Positions 1 through 9,014 of a DNA stretch of 64,000 bases are shown in pieces. The notes beneath the pieces are model-generated. The model was not told the DNA's origin, did no database searches, and saw only the letters and a program-made list of their open reading frames with translations. The first letter of the stretch is position 1, and every line of letters begins with the position of its first letter. A program made the translations under genes and the position numbers. The DNA is from Mycobacterium sp. PO1 (GTDB taxonomy: Bacteria > Actinomycetota > Actinomycetes > Mycobacteriales > Mycobacteriaceae). Where the stretch lies: contig NZ_BLTG01000078.1 in NCBI RefSeq assembly GCF_017312405.1, positions 1-64,000 of the forward strand, given 5' to 3'.

Positions 1-10
1 TCGATCTATA

Positions 11-1432
11 TCAGCCGGGCTGGTCGACCGAAGCCTTCTCCAGGTCGGCGAGCGCTTCCCCGGTGTACACCGCCAGACGCTGCAGGCTGGGCAGTCGGTC
101 GCGGCAGCCCACGAAGCCCAAGTTGATGGTGTCGGCGTAGCTCTGCAGCGTGATGTTCAACGCCATCCCGTGGATGGGGATCGACACGGGATACGTTGCT
201 TCGAGCCGGGAACCGTTGAAGTACAACGGTTCCGGCGGGCCCGGCACGTTGGAGACACACAGATTGAACGTGTACGGCCACGGCGGCGCGACGCCGGTCA
301 ACGCCCCGGCGATCTGCCCGCCGGTCGGGGCCAGCAGCGCCGCGCTGTACGCGATGATCGCAGTGGGTGACATCGTCTGTAGCTGGGCCTTGGACGCGCG
401 GGTTGCCGCGGTGATCGTCTGTAGCCGCTCCACCGGGTCGGCGATGTCCGTCCCCATGGGCGCCAAGATGGCACCGACCGCGTTGCCGCCCCCCTCGTCA
501 CCCTTGGGACGCACGTTGACCGGCAGGAAGGCGACCAACGAACGCTCGGGGAGTTCGTCCATGTCAGCCAGGAATGTGCGCAGCCCGCCTCCGATGATGG
601 CCAGCGCCACGTCGTTGATGGTGGCGCCGTGCTGAGAACTGAGCGCCTTGAGCCGGTCGAACTCGTACTGCTGGGTGGCGAACCGACGGTTGCGGCTGAT
701 GCGCGCGTTGAGGATGCTGTGCGGTGCCGAGGCCGAGCCCGCGATGTGCGCGTACTCGCCGTCGCGGCGGATCTGTGTGTTGACCAGAGCATTGGTCAGG
801 TCGATCGCCGAGCTCACCCCGCCGGTGACGGTGGAGCCGAGACCGCCGAGCGCTCGCAGTGTGGCCGTCAACGGGTTGGACGTGCCGGCCTCGCGCGGCG
901 GCCGCGCCGGCGTCGGCACGTTGAAGAACATCCGGACGTCCTGGGATTCTCGGTCCTTGGACAGGCTGCGACCCAGCATCCGCATCGCGCTGTACCCGTC
1001 GACAAGGGCGTGGTGGATCTTCATGTACAGCGCGAAGCGACCGCCCTCGAGCCCCTCGATGACGTGCAACTCCCACGGCGGACGGGTCAGGTCGAGATGA
1101 TTGCTGTGCAGCCGGGACACCAGGATGCCCAGCTCGCGCTCGTCACCCGGACTGGCCAGCGCCGACCGGCGAACGTGATAGTCGAAGTCGAAGTCGACGT
1201 CCTCCACCCAGCTGTGCAGCGGGCTGAACTGCAGGCGGGGGTGAGCCAGCTTGCGGTTCCACGGGGCCACCACCTCCTGGCGGCGCGCCTCGTCGATCAT
1301 GCGGCGCAGATAGTCGCGGGGCGCATCGGCGGGAGGAGTGAAGGGAAGCAGACCCGCGACATGCATCTTCGAGCTCGACGTCTCGCCGTAGATGAACAGC
1401 AGATCCTGGGGGCTGAGGCGCTTGGAGCTCAC
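11..1432 (-). CDS. Wax ester synthase/diacylglycerol acyltransferase (WS/DGAT)
   Basis: A 473-residue WS/DGAT family protein, which transfers acyl groups from acyl-CoA to diacylglycerol or fatty alcohols to make storage triacylglycerol or wax ester. The catalytic HHxxxDG motif is seen as HHALVDG at about residues 140-146, preceded by a PPW element at about 118-120, and the C-terminal part carries the family's NVPGPPEPLYFNG stretch. The length matches the usual 450-480 residues. The start is GTG at 1432, and the stop is inside the window, so the gene is complete. It lies 24 bp downstream of selO on the same strand and may be cotranscribed. Mycobacteria carry many paralogues, so substrate preference cannot be told. 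Confidence 0.93.
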   Translation of the reverse strand: MSSKRLSPQDLLFIYGETSSSKMHVAGLLPFTPPADAPRDYLRRMIDEARRQEVVAPWNRKLAHPRLQFSPLHSWVEDVDFDFDYHVRRSALASPGDERELGILVSRLHSNHLDLTRPPWELHVIEGLEGGRFALYMKIHHALVDGYSAMRMLGRSLSKDRESQDVRMFFNVPTPARPPREAGTSNPLTATLRALGGLGSTVTGGVSSAIDLTNALVNTQIRRDGEYAHIAGSASAPHSILNARISRNRRFATQQYEFDRLKALSSQHGATINDVALAIIGGGLRTFLADMDELPERSLVAFLPVNVRPKGDEGGGNAVGAILAPMGTDIADPVERLQTITAATRASKAQLQTMSPTAIIAYSAALLAPTGGQIAGALTGVAPPWPYTFNLCVSNVPGPPEPLYFNGSRLEATYPVSIPIHGMALNITLQSYADTINLGFVGCRDRLPSLQRLAVYTGEALADLEKASVDQPG

Positions 1433-1456
1433 CGCTGAGACGCTACGCCGGTGTGG

Positions 1457-2899
1457 TCAGGTTCCACAGAAAGTTCGGAAGGAGGCGGTGAACTCCTTCT
1501 GACCCGGCTCGGCATACCGCTCGAGCCCGGGCCGCTCCTCGAAGGGCGAACCGACCGCGGACATCAACGCCTCGAAGGGCGCCAAGTCGCCGGCGGTGGC
1601 CGCCGTCAGCGCATCCTCGACGAGGTGATTGCGCGGAATGTAGACGGGGTTGGCGCGGTCCATCAGATCGGCGTCGGGCTGCAGGGCGCGCCAGCGGGTG
1701 AGCCAATCATCGAAGGTGGCCAGGTCGATGAACTCACCGCGCACCGGTTCGGCATCACCGCGCGCGGCCTGGGCCAGCCGGCGGAAGAACGACGTGTAGT
1801 CGAGCCCGTTCTGCTGCAGCTGGGTCAGCGCTTCGCCGGCCAATCCGCCCACGACATCGCCCGGCACGTCGGGCAGCCCGAGCTTGTCCGCCATGCCGGC
1901 CGTCCAGCGGCGGTCGTAGTGCCCCTGGAAGGCGTGCAGCGACGTCTCCGCCAACGTGATGGCACGCTCGGTGTCCTCGTCGAACAACGGCAACAACGCC
2001 TCGGCGAAGCGGGCCAGGTTCCACAACGCGACCGAGGGTTGGTTCCCGTAGGCGTAGCGGCCCCAGCTGTCGATCGAGCTGTACACCGTCTCCGGGTCGT
2101 AGGCCTCCATGAAGGCACACGGACCGTAGTCGATGGTCTCTCCGGAGATGGTCATGTTGTCGGTGTTCATCACGCCGTGCACGAATCCGACCAGCATCCA
2201 CCGCGCCACCAGATCGGCCTGGTCGGCGATCACCGCGTCGAAAAGCGCCAGATAGGGGTGCTCGGCGCCGGCAGCCGACGGGTGATGGCGCGCGATGGCG
2301 TGGTCGGCGAGCCGCGTGAGCAGCGCCCGATCACCGGTCGAGGCGGCGTACTGGAACGTGCCGACCCGCAGATGGCTGGAAGCGACGCGGGCCAGCACGG
2401 CGCCGGGCAATTGCGTCTCCCGGTACACCGGGCGGCCGGTGGCCACCACAGCCAACGCGCGGGTGGTCGGCACTGCGAGTGCGTGCATGGCCTCACTGAT
2501 CACGTATTCGCGCAGCATCGGGCCCACCGCGGCCAGACCGTCCCCGCCGCGGGCGAACGGCGTGCGTCCCGAGCCCTTCAGATGCAGGTCGCGCATCCGG
2601 CCCTCACCGTCGGTGAACTCGCCGAGCAACAGGGCACGCCCGTCACCGAGCCTGGGCACGAACCCGCCGAACTGGTGGCCGGCATAGGCCTGGGCGGCCG
2701 GCGCTGCCCCCTCGGGCACATCGGTGCCGAGCAGCAGACCCAACCCGGGCCCGCGCAACCAGTCGGGATCGAGGCCCAGTTCACCGGCGAGGACGGTGTT
2801 CAGGACCAGCAGGCGCGGTTCGGGCGCCGACTCGGCCTGCCAGCGCACCGCCAGTTCGGGGAGGTCGCTGACGAACCTGTCCTGCAGCGCGATACTCAC
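1457..2899 (-). CDS. selO: SelO/YdiU family protein adenylyltransferase
   Basis: A 480-residue pseudokinase-fold protein of the SelO family (UPF0061), which in characterised members transfers AMP from ATP to protein hydroxyl side chains during redox stress. Visible hallmarks are the KGSGRTPFARGGDG segment (nucleotide-binding loop region) and the MNTDNM and IDYGPCAF segments in the catalytic part. I chose the GTG at 2899 because it has a GGGAAG ribosome-binding site just upstream and yields the family N-terminus; the open frame extends 53 codons further, into the preceding lipoprotein gene. It sits between that lipoprotein gene (10 bp gap) and the WS/DGAT gene, all on the same strand. The C-terminal selenocysteine of some orthologues is not evident. 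Confidence 0.92.
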   Translation of the reverse strand: MSIALQDRFVSDLPELAVRWQAESAPEPRLLVLNTVLAGELGLDPDWLRGPGLGLLLGTDVPEGAAPAAQAYAGHQFGGFVPRLGDGRALLLGEFTDGEGRMRDLHLKGSGRTPFARGGDGLAAVGPMLREYVISEAMHALAVPTTRALAVVATGRPVYRETQLPGAVLARVASSHLRVGTFQYAASTGDRALLTRLADHAIARHHPSAAGAEHPYLALFDAVIADQADLVARWMLVGFVHGVMNTDNMTISGETIDYGPCAFMEAYDPETVYSSIDSWGRYAYGNQPSVALWNLARFAEALLPLFDEDTERAITLAETSLHAFQGHYDRRWTAGMADKLGLPDVPGDVVGGLAGEALTQLQQNGLDYTSFFRRLAQAARGDAEPVRGEFIDLATFDDWLTRWRALQPDADLMDRANPVYIPRNHLVEDALTAATAGDLAPFEALMSAVGSPFEERPGLERYAEPGQKEFTASFRTFCGT

Positions 2900-2909
2900 T
2901 CTTCCCAGC

Positions 2910-4064
2910 CTACGGAGCGAGCGGGATGACGGCGATGGCGTCGACCTGAGATGCGACGGCGAATCGGCGGTCGCTCTCCTCGAGCACCAGCGCACCGACC
3001 GGATCGGTGTACTGGCCGTCCTCGGGTAGCACCAATGCCCGCTGACCGGGCGCCACATCGGCGATCTGAATCGCGGACGCGGGCGGTTGCACCTGGGTCA
3101 TACCGTCGTCGGCCAGCTGCCACACCAGCGGCGGGTAGGTCTCCGGCCGGTCGCATCGCCACGTCATGAGGCTCAACTCCGGCAGCCCCTCGCTCGGCCA
3201 CCACAGCTTGGGCACCCGGGAACCGCTCTCCGCATCGGTGCCGGCGACGTCGTAAGTCTGCTGCGAGCCGTCGGCGTCGGTGATCTCCACGGCCGCCGTA
3301 CCGCAGGCGCCATCGGTGGCGCGGTAGAGGGCATACGCCAGCCGCGCACCGTCGGCGCTGAGCCGGGCCACCGTCACCGGACTGTTCGCATCCACCTGCC
3401 CCAGGGACGCCGGTGGCACCGAACCCCGGACCGCGTAGAGCGTGTCGGGCCCCCCGAACGGAGACGGGGGCTGTTCGACGCGGGCGATGACGGCGGTGCC
3501 GCCGCGCGCCACGAGCAGCCGCGGCTCGCCGGGCCGGATCCCGGCCACCGGCGGCAGGTCGACGATCTGCGCCAGCGCCGGCTGTGCGTCGGGATCGGCC
3601 AGGTCGAGCTGCATCAGCCGGTTCGGCTGCTCCCACCAGACCACGGTGCTGCCCCCGCCGGTGCCGACGGCGGAGCCCACGTCGACGGACAGCGTGTTCG
3701 ACTCTCCGGTCGACACGTCCAGGGTGGTCAACGTGTTGTCCGCCGTCCTGGCGAACACGAAGCGGTAGTCCTCGGTGGTGATCAGGTCGTTGGACGGTGG
3801 AAACGAGCCCGCCACCGACGCCACGACCTCCGTTCCGTCCACGACCCCGATCTCGTCAGCCGATCGATAGGCCAACCGCGGACCGCTCGGTGCCGGCGGC
3901 GCGGTGGTCGTCGGATCGAACGGCGAACTGGGCAGCGCGGTGCTGGACGTGGTGGACCCGGATGAGGGCTCCACCGCGGTGCACGCCGCGAGCGCGGCCG
4001 CCAGCATCGTCGTCAGGACGATCAGCAGCGCGCGGGCCTGAAGAGGTTTCTGAGCAAGGTTCAT
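2910..4064 (-). CDS. Putative lipoprotein, beta-propeller-like repeats
   Basis: A 384-residue exported protein. The N-terminus has a charged start, a hydrophobic core and a lipobox ending LAAC at about residues 23-26, so it should be lipid-anchored at the outer face of the membrane after signal peptidase II cleavage. A Ser/Thr/Pro-rich linker follows, then a body of repeated strand-rich segments such as RLAYRSADEIGVVDG and DYRFVFARTADNTLTTLDV, suggestive of a WD40/TolB-like propeller. No catalytic motif is seen. The ATG at 4064 is supported by a GGAGGA site upstream; the frame is open further, but those codons look non-coding. Its function is unknown. Confidence 0.8.
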   Translation of the reverse strand: MNLAQKPLQARALLIVLTTMLAAALAACTAVEPSSGSTTSSTALPSSPFDPTTTAPPAPSGPRLAYRSADEIGVVDGTEVVASVAGSFPPSNDLITTEDYRFVFARTADNTLTTLDVSTGESNTLSVDVGSAVGTGGGSTVVWWEQPNRLMQLDLADPDAQPALAQIVDLPPVAGIRPGEPRLLVARGGTAVIARVEQPPSPFGGPDTLYAVRGSVPPASLGQVDANSPVTVARLSADGARLAYALYRATDGACGTAAVEITDADGSQQTYDVAGTDAESGSRVPKLWWPSEGLPELSLMTWRCDRPETYPPLVWQLADDGMTQVQPPASAIQIADVAPGQRALVLPEDGQYTDPVGALVLEESDRRFAVASQVDAIAVIPLAP

Positions 4065-4183
4065 GAGGCTTCCTCCATGAATACACGCAGAAGGCGGGCA
4101 CGCGGCGACCCCGCCGGGTCGGTATCGTGATTCACCCGGATGACCTGCCCGCCCCGAGTACGTCAGATGTGGAGCTAATACCT

Positions 4184-5077
4184 GTGAGCCTGAACACCAT
4201 CGCGCTCGAGCTGGTGCCCCCGAACGTCGATCGGGGCCGCGAGCACGCACTGGAGGAGGCCGAGAAGGTCCGGCGGTGCTCCAAGGAAGCGGGACTCGAG
4301 GACCGCATCCGCCACGTCATGATCCCGGGGATGATCGAGGAGGACGACGGGCGGCCGGTGGAGATGAAGCCGAAGCTCGACGTCCTGGATTTCTGGTCGA
4401 TGATCAAGCCGGAACTGCCGGGCATCAAGGGCCTGTGTACTCAGGTCACCGCATTCATGGACGAGGACGCACTGCGTACCCGGCTGACCGAACTCGGCGA
4501 CAGCGGCTTCGAGGGCATCGCCTTCGTCGGCGTGCCCCGCACACTCAACGACGGTGAGGGCACCGGTGTGGCCCCGACAGACGCGTTGTCGCTGTTCGAG
4601 GGTGTCGTCGAGCACCGCGGGGCCATCCTGATCCCCACCCGTGAGGGGGAGCAGGGCCGGTTCACCTTCAAGTGCGACCGCGGCGCCACCTACGGCATGA
4701 CCCAGTTGCTGTACTCCGACGCGATCGTCGGATTCCTCCGCGACTTCGCCGCCACCACCGACCACCGGCCCGAGATCCTGCTGTCGTTCGGGTTCGTGCC
4801 GAAGGTCGAGAGCCGTGTCGGGCTGATCGAGTGGCTCATCCAGGATCCCGGCAACGAGGCCGTGGCGGCGGAACAGCAGTTCGTCCGCACGCTGGCCGAG
4901 ACCGATCCGGCGGGTCGGCGGGCGATGATGCTGGATCTCTACAAGCGCGTCATCGACGGGGTGGGCGAGCTCGGCTTCCCGCTGTCGGTGCACTTCGAGG
5001 CGACCTACGGCGTCAACACCGCGGCGTTCGAGACGCTCGCCGAGATGCTGGCCTACTGGTCGCCCGACAGACGCTGA
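4184..5077 (+). CDS. Mycobacterial-type methylenetetrahydrofolate reductase (putative)
   Basis: A 297-residue protein resembling the non-canonical mycobacterial MTHFR group. These enzymes reduce 5,10-methylene-THF to 5-methyl-THF with NADH and are reported to act without bound flavin; the product feeds methionine synthesis. Recognition rests on recalled similarity over segments such as NTIALELVPPNVDRGREHA, RHVMIPGMI and ILLSFGFVPKVES, not on a search. The chosen start is GTG 4184, with GGAG nine bases upstream; an upstream GTG at 4127 is in frame but has weaker support. hrpA follows after 13 bp, so the two may form an operon. The alternative is an uncharacterised TIM-barrel oxidoreductase. 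Confidence 0.7.
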   Translation: MSLNTIALELVPPNVDRGREHALEEAEKVRRCSKEAGLEDRIRHVMIPGMIEEDDGRPVEMKPKLDVLDFWSMIKPELPGIKGLCTQVTAFMDEDALRTRLTELGDSGFEGIAFVGVPRTLNDGEGTGVAPTDALSLFEGVVEHRGAILIPTREGEQGRFTFKCDRGATYGMTQLLYSDAIVGFLRDFAATTDHRPEILLSFGFVPKVESRVGLIEWLIQDPGNEAVAAEQQFVRTLAETDPAGRRAMMLDLYKRVIDGVGELGFPLSVHFEATYGVNTAAFETLAEMLAYWSPDRR

Positions 5078-5090
5078 ACCGTCTGCCGAG

Positions 5091-8000
5091 GTGTCCGAAC
5101 CGTCCCCAGCAACGATCCGCGAGCTCCGCGCCCGCCTCGACGGCGTCACCCTCCGTGACGCCGCCCGGCTCGGGCGGCGCCTGAAGAAGCTCGGCGGGGA
5201 CCCGGGAAAGCTCGACCAGTTCACCGCCGCGCTGGCCGCGGCCGAGGGGTTGGTGGCGTCCCGACAGGCCGCGGTGCCCCGCATCGGCTACCCCGATCTG
5301 CCGGTGTCCGCGAAGCGGGCGGACATCGCGGCCGCGATCGCGGCCAACCAGGTGGTCATCGTGGCCGGCGAGACCGGCTCGGGCAAGACCACCCAGCTGC
5401 CCAAGATCTGTCTGGAAATGGGCCGCGGTATTCGCGGGACCATCGGACACACCCAGCCGCGCCGGCTCGCCGCACGCACCGTCGCCTCCCGCATCGCCGA
5501 CGAACTGGGCACACCGCTCGGGGAGACGGTCGGCTACACCGTGCGTTTCACCGACCAGGCCAGCGACCGCACCCTGGTCCGGCTCATGACCGACGGCATT
5601 CTGCTCGCCGACATCCAGCGAGACCGACGCCTGCTCCGCTACGACACGCTGATCATCGACGAAGCGCACGAGCGCAGCCTCAACATCGACTTCCTGCTCG
5701 GCTATCTGCGCGAGCTGCTGCCGCGGCGCCCGGACCTGAAGGTGATCGTCACCTCGGCGACCATCGAGCCGGAGCGTTTCGCCGCGCACTTCGGCACCGA
5801 GGCCGGCCCCGCCCCGATCGTCGAGGTGTCCGGGCGCACCTACCCTGTCGAAATCCGCTATCGGCCACTGGAAGTGGTGGTGCCCGTCGAGGGGGCGGGA
5901 AATTCCGACGATCCTGACGACCCCGACCACGACGTCGTGCGCACCGAGTTGCGCGACCAGACCGAGGCCATCGTCGATGCGGTCGCCGAGTTGGAGAGCG
6001 AACCCGCGGGCGATGTGTTGGTGTTCCTGTCCGGGGAACGGGAGATCCGCGACACCGCCGAGGCCTTGCGGGGCGCGGTGGGGCCGGACGTGGAGGTGTT
6101 GCCGCTGTATGCCCGGCTGCCGACCGCCGAGCAGCAGAAGGTGTTCGCCGCCCACCAGGGGCGGCGGATCGTGTTGGCCACCAACGTCGCCGAAACCTCG
6201 CTGACCGTGCCGGGCATCCGCTACGTGGTCGATCCGGGCACCGCGCGCATCTCCCGATACAGCCGCCGGACCAAGGTGCAGCGTCTGCCGATCGAACCGA
6301 TCTCGCAGGCCTCGGCTGCGCAACGGGCCGGCAGATCCGGTCGCACCGCACCCGGGGTGTGTATCCGGCTGTACTCCGAAGACGACTTCGAGGCACGCCC
6401 GCGCTACACCGAGCCGGAGATCCTGCGCACCAACCTCGCCGCGGTCATCCTGCAGATGGCCGCCCTCGGATTCGGCGACATCGAAGGCTTCGGTTTCCTC
6501 GACCCGCCCGACGCCCGCAGCATCCGCGACGGGGTGGCGCTGTTGCAGGAACTCGGCGCCTTCGAGGGCACCGAGCTAACCGTCGTCGGGCGTCGGCTGG
6601 CGCAGATCCCGGTGGACCCGCGGCTGGGCCGGATGATCCTGGCCGCCGACGCCGAGAACTGTGTCCGCGAGATGCTGATTTTGGCGGCGGCACTGTCGAT
6701 TCCGGACCCGCGGGAGCGGCCCACCGACCGCGAGGATGCCGCCCGCCAGAAGCACGCCCGGTTCGCCGACGAGCACTCCGACTTCCTGTCGTTCCTCAAC
6801 CTGTGGAACTACCTCGGCGAGCAACGGAAAGAACGCTCGGGAAGCTCTTTTCGGCGGATGTGCCGCGACGAGTTCCTGCACTACCTGCGCATCAGGGAAT
6901 GGCAGGACCTCGTCGGTCAGCTGCGAGGCATCTGCCGCGACCTGGGCATCACCGAACAGGACGAGCCGGCCGATCCGGCGCGGATACACCAGGCTCTGAC
7001 CGCGGGGCTGTTGTCGCACATCGGATTTCGGGAGGGCGACGGACGGGACTATACCGGCGCCCGCAACGCGCGGTTCGTCCTGGCGCCCGGGTCGGTGCTG
7101 ACCCGGCGCCCGCCCAGGTGGGTCGTCGTCGCCGATCTGGTCGAAACCAGCCGCCTCTACGGCAGAACCGCGGCGCGCATCGACCCCGAGGCCGTGGAAC
7201 GAGTGGCCGGGCATCTGGTGCAGCGCACGTACAGCGAACCGCACTGGGATGCCAAGCGCGGCGCGGTGATGGCGTTCGAGCGGGTCACGCTCTACGGGCT
7301 GCCGCTGGTGGCGCGCCGCCGGGTCGGCTACGCCCAAGTCGATGCAGAGGTGTCGCGGGAGCTGTTCATCCGGCATGCCCTGGTCGACGGCGAGTGGCAG
7401 ACAAAGCACCACTTCTTCCGCGACAACGCCCGTCTGCGAACCGAACTCGCCGAGCTGGAGGACCGCGCCCGGCGCCGTGATCTGCTCGTCGGCGACGACG
7501 AGATCTTCGCGTTCTACGATGCGCGGATCCCGGCCGAGGTGGTCTCGGCACGGCACTTCGACGGGTGGTGGCGCAAGGCGCGGCACCGCACACCGAACCT
7601 GCTCACAATGACGCGCGCGGATCTGCTGCGCTCGGACACCGGCGACGAACAGCCCGACGTGTGGACCGCCGGGGACGTGGCGCTGCCGCTGTCCTACCGT
7701 TTCGACCCCAGCGCCGCCGACGACGGGGTCACGGTACACGTGCCGGTCGAGGTGCTGGCCCGTCTCGGCGGTGACGACTTCGCCTGGCAGGTCCCGGCCC
7801 TGCGCGAGGAGCTGCTCACCGCGCTGATCAAGTCCCTGCCGAAAGACCTGCGGCGCAACTTCGTTCCGGCCCCGGACACTGCACGCGCCCTGCTGGCGTC
7901 GATCTCCCCCGACAGCGGACCACTCCTCGACGCGGTGCAGCGCGAGCTGCGGCGCCGCACCGGGATCCTGGTACCGATCGACGCCTTCGACCTGGACAAG

Positions 8001-9011
8001 CTGCCACCGCACCTGCGGGTCACCTTCGCGGTCGAAGGCCCGGACGGCACGGTCGTCTCGCGCGGCAAGAACCTCGACGAACTGCAGCAGAGGCTGGCCG
8101 CGCCCGCGCGGCAGGCCGTCGCGGACACCGTCGGCGCCAAGGTCGAACGCAGGGGGCTGCGCAACTGGCCGGCCGACCTCGACGAGATTCCGCGCGTCGT
8201 CGAACAGCGCGGTGCGGCCGGCAATCCGGTGCGAGGATATCCGGCGCTGGTGGACAGCGTTGCCGCGGTGGACATCCGGGTGTTCGCGACCCAGGCCGAG
8301 CAGGCCGCGGCCATGCCGGCGGGCAGCGCACGGCTGCTTCGGCTGGCGGGTCCGTCGACGACGAAGACGCTGGAGAAGAGCCTGGACCCGCGTACCAGGT
8401 TGGTGCTGGCCAACAATCCGGACGGGTCGCTGCCCGCGCTGCTCGACGACTGCACGGACGCCGCCGTGCAGGCGCTGGTCACCGCACCGGTGTGGACGCG
8501 CGCCGAGTTCGCCGCCGCCCGGCAGCGGCTCTCGGCGCGCCTGGCGTCGACGGTGACCGAGGTGGTGCGGCGCACCGAGAAGGTGCTCACCGCATGGAAT
8601 GACGTGCAATTGGCGCTTCCGGAGGTCCCCAGCGCCGCGCAGGCCGACGCGATCGCCGACATCCGCGGCCAGCTCGCCCGGCTGCTGCCGGTCGGATTCG
8701 TCGCCGCGACCGGGCCGAACAGGTTGACCGATCTCACCCGCTACCTGCTCGCGATCGGCCGTCGTGTCGAGCGGCTGCCGCAGGCGCCCGCGGCCGACCG
8801 TGAGCGCATGGCACGGGTCGCTGCCGTACAGCGGGCCTATGACGAACTGCGCGCGGCGTTGTCGCCGGCGCGGGCCTCGGCGGCCGACGTGCGCGACATC
8901 GCATGGATGATCGAAGAACTGCGAGTCTCGTTGTGGGCCCAGCAACTCGGAACCCGCGGCTCGGTCAGCGAGCAGCGGATCCTGCGCGCGATCGACGCGA
9001 TCGCCACCTGA
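5091..9011 (+). CDS. hrpA: ATP-dependent RNA helicase HrpA (DEAH box)
   Basis: A 1306-residue DEAH-box helicase, matching the roughly 1300-residue length of bacterial HrpA. Walker A (GETGSGKT) is at about residues 93-100 and the DEAH motif at 190-193. A SAT motif follows, then the helicase C domain with the QRAGRSGRTAPG motif VI, the HA2/ratchet and OB-fold regions, and the long HrpA-specific C-terminal domain. HrpA acts in RNA remodelling, including rescue of stalled or collided ribosomes in E. coli. The start is GTG 5091. It is 13 bp downstream of the MTHFR-like gene and convergent with the PucR-type regulator, with only three bases between the stop codons. Confidence 0.95.
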   Translation: MSEPSPATIRELRARLDGVTLRDAARLGRRLKKLGGDPGKLDQFTAALAAAEGLVASRQAAVPRIGYPDLPVSAKRADIAAAIAANQVVIVAGETGSGKTTQLPKICLEMGRGIRGTIGHTQPRRLAARTVASRIADELGTPLGETVGYTVRFTDQASDRTLVRLMTDGILLADIQRDRRLLRYDTLIIDEAHERSLNIDFLLGYLRELLPRRPDLKVIVTSATIEPERFAAHFGTEAGPAPIVEVSGRTYPVEIRYRPLEVVVPVEGAGNSDDPDDPDHDVVRTELRDQTEAIVDAVAELESEPAGDVLVFLSGEREIRDTAEALRGAVGPDVEVLPLYARLPTAEQQKVFAAHQGRRIVLATNVAETSLTVPGIRYVVDPGTARISRYSRRTKVQRLPIEPISQASAAQRAGRSGRTAPGVCIRLYSEDDFEARPRYTEPEILRTNLAAVILQMAALGFGDIEGFGFLDPPDARSIRDGVALLQELGAFEGTELTVVGRRLAQIPVDPRLGRMILAADAENCVREMLILAAALSIPDPRERPTDREDAARQKHARFADEHSDFLSFLNLWNYLGEQRKERSGSSFRRMCRDEFLHYLRIREWQDLVGQLRGICRDLGITEQDEPADPARIHQALTAGLLSHIGFREGDGRDYTGARNARFVLAPGSVLTRRPPRWVVVADLVETSRLYGRTAARIDPEAVERVAGHLVQRTYSEPHWDAKRGAVMAFERVTLYGLPLVARRRVGYAQVDAEVSRELFIRHALVDGEWQTKHHFFRDNARLRTELAELEDRARRRDLLVGDDEIFAFYDARIPAEVVSARHFDGWWRKARHRTPNLLTMTRADLLRSDTGDEQPDVWTAGDVALPLSYRFDPSAADDGVTVHVPVEVLARLGGDDFAWQVPALREELLTALIKSLPKDLRRNFVPAPDTARALLASISPDSGPLLDAVQRELRRRTGILVPIDAFDLDKLPPHLRVTFAVEGPDGTVVSRGKNLDELQQRLAAPARQAVADTVGAKVERRGLRNWPADLDEIPRVVEQRGAAGNPVRGYPALVDSVAAVDIRVFATQAEQAAAMPAGSARLLRLAGPSTTKTLEKSLDPRTRLVLANNPDGSLPALLDDCTDAAVQALVTAPVWTRAEFAAARQRLSARLASTVTEVVRRTEKVLTAWNDVQLALPEVPSAAQADAIADIRGQLARLLPVGFVAATGPNRLTDLTRYLLAIGRRVERLPQAPAADRERMARVAAVQRAYDELRAALSPARASAADVRDIAWMIEELRVSLWAQQLGTRGSVSEQRILRAIDAIAT

Positions 9012-9014
9012 ACG

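Noticed and set aside
6576..8945. A 789-codon minus-strand frame opposite hrpA
   Set aside because: It is a typical GC-skew shadow: Arg/His/Gln-rich, no recognisable domain, entirely inside a strongly supported gene.
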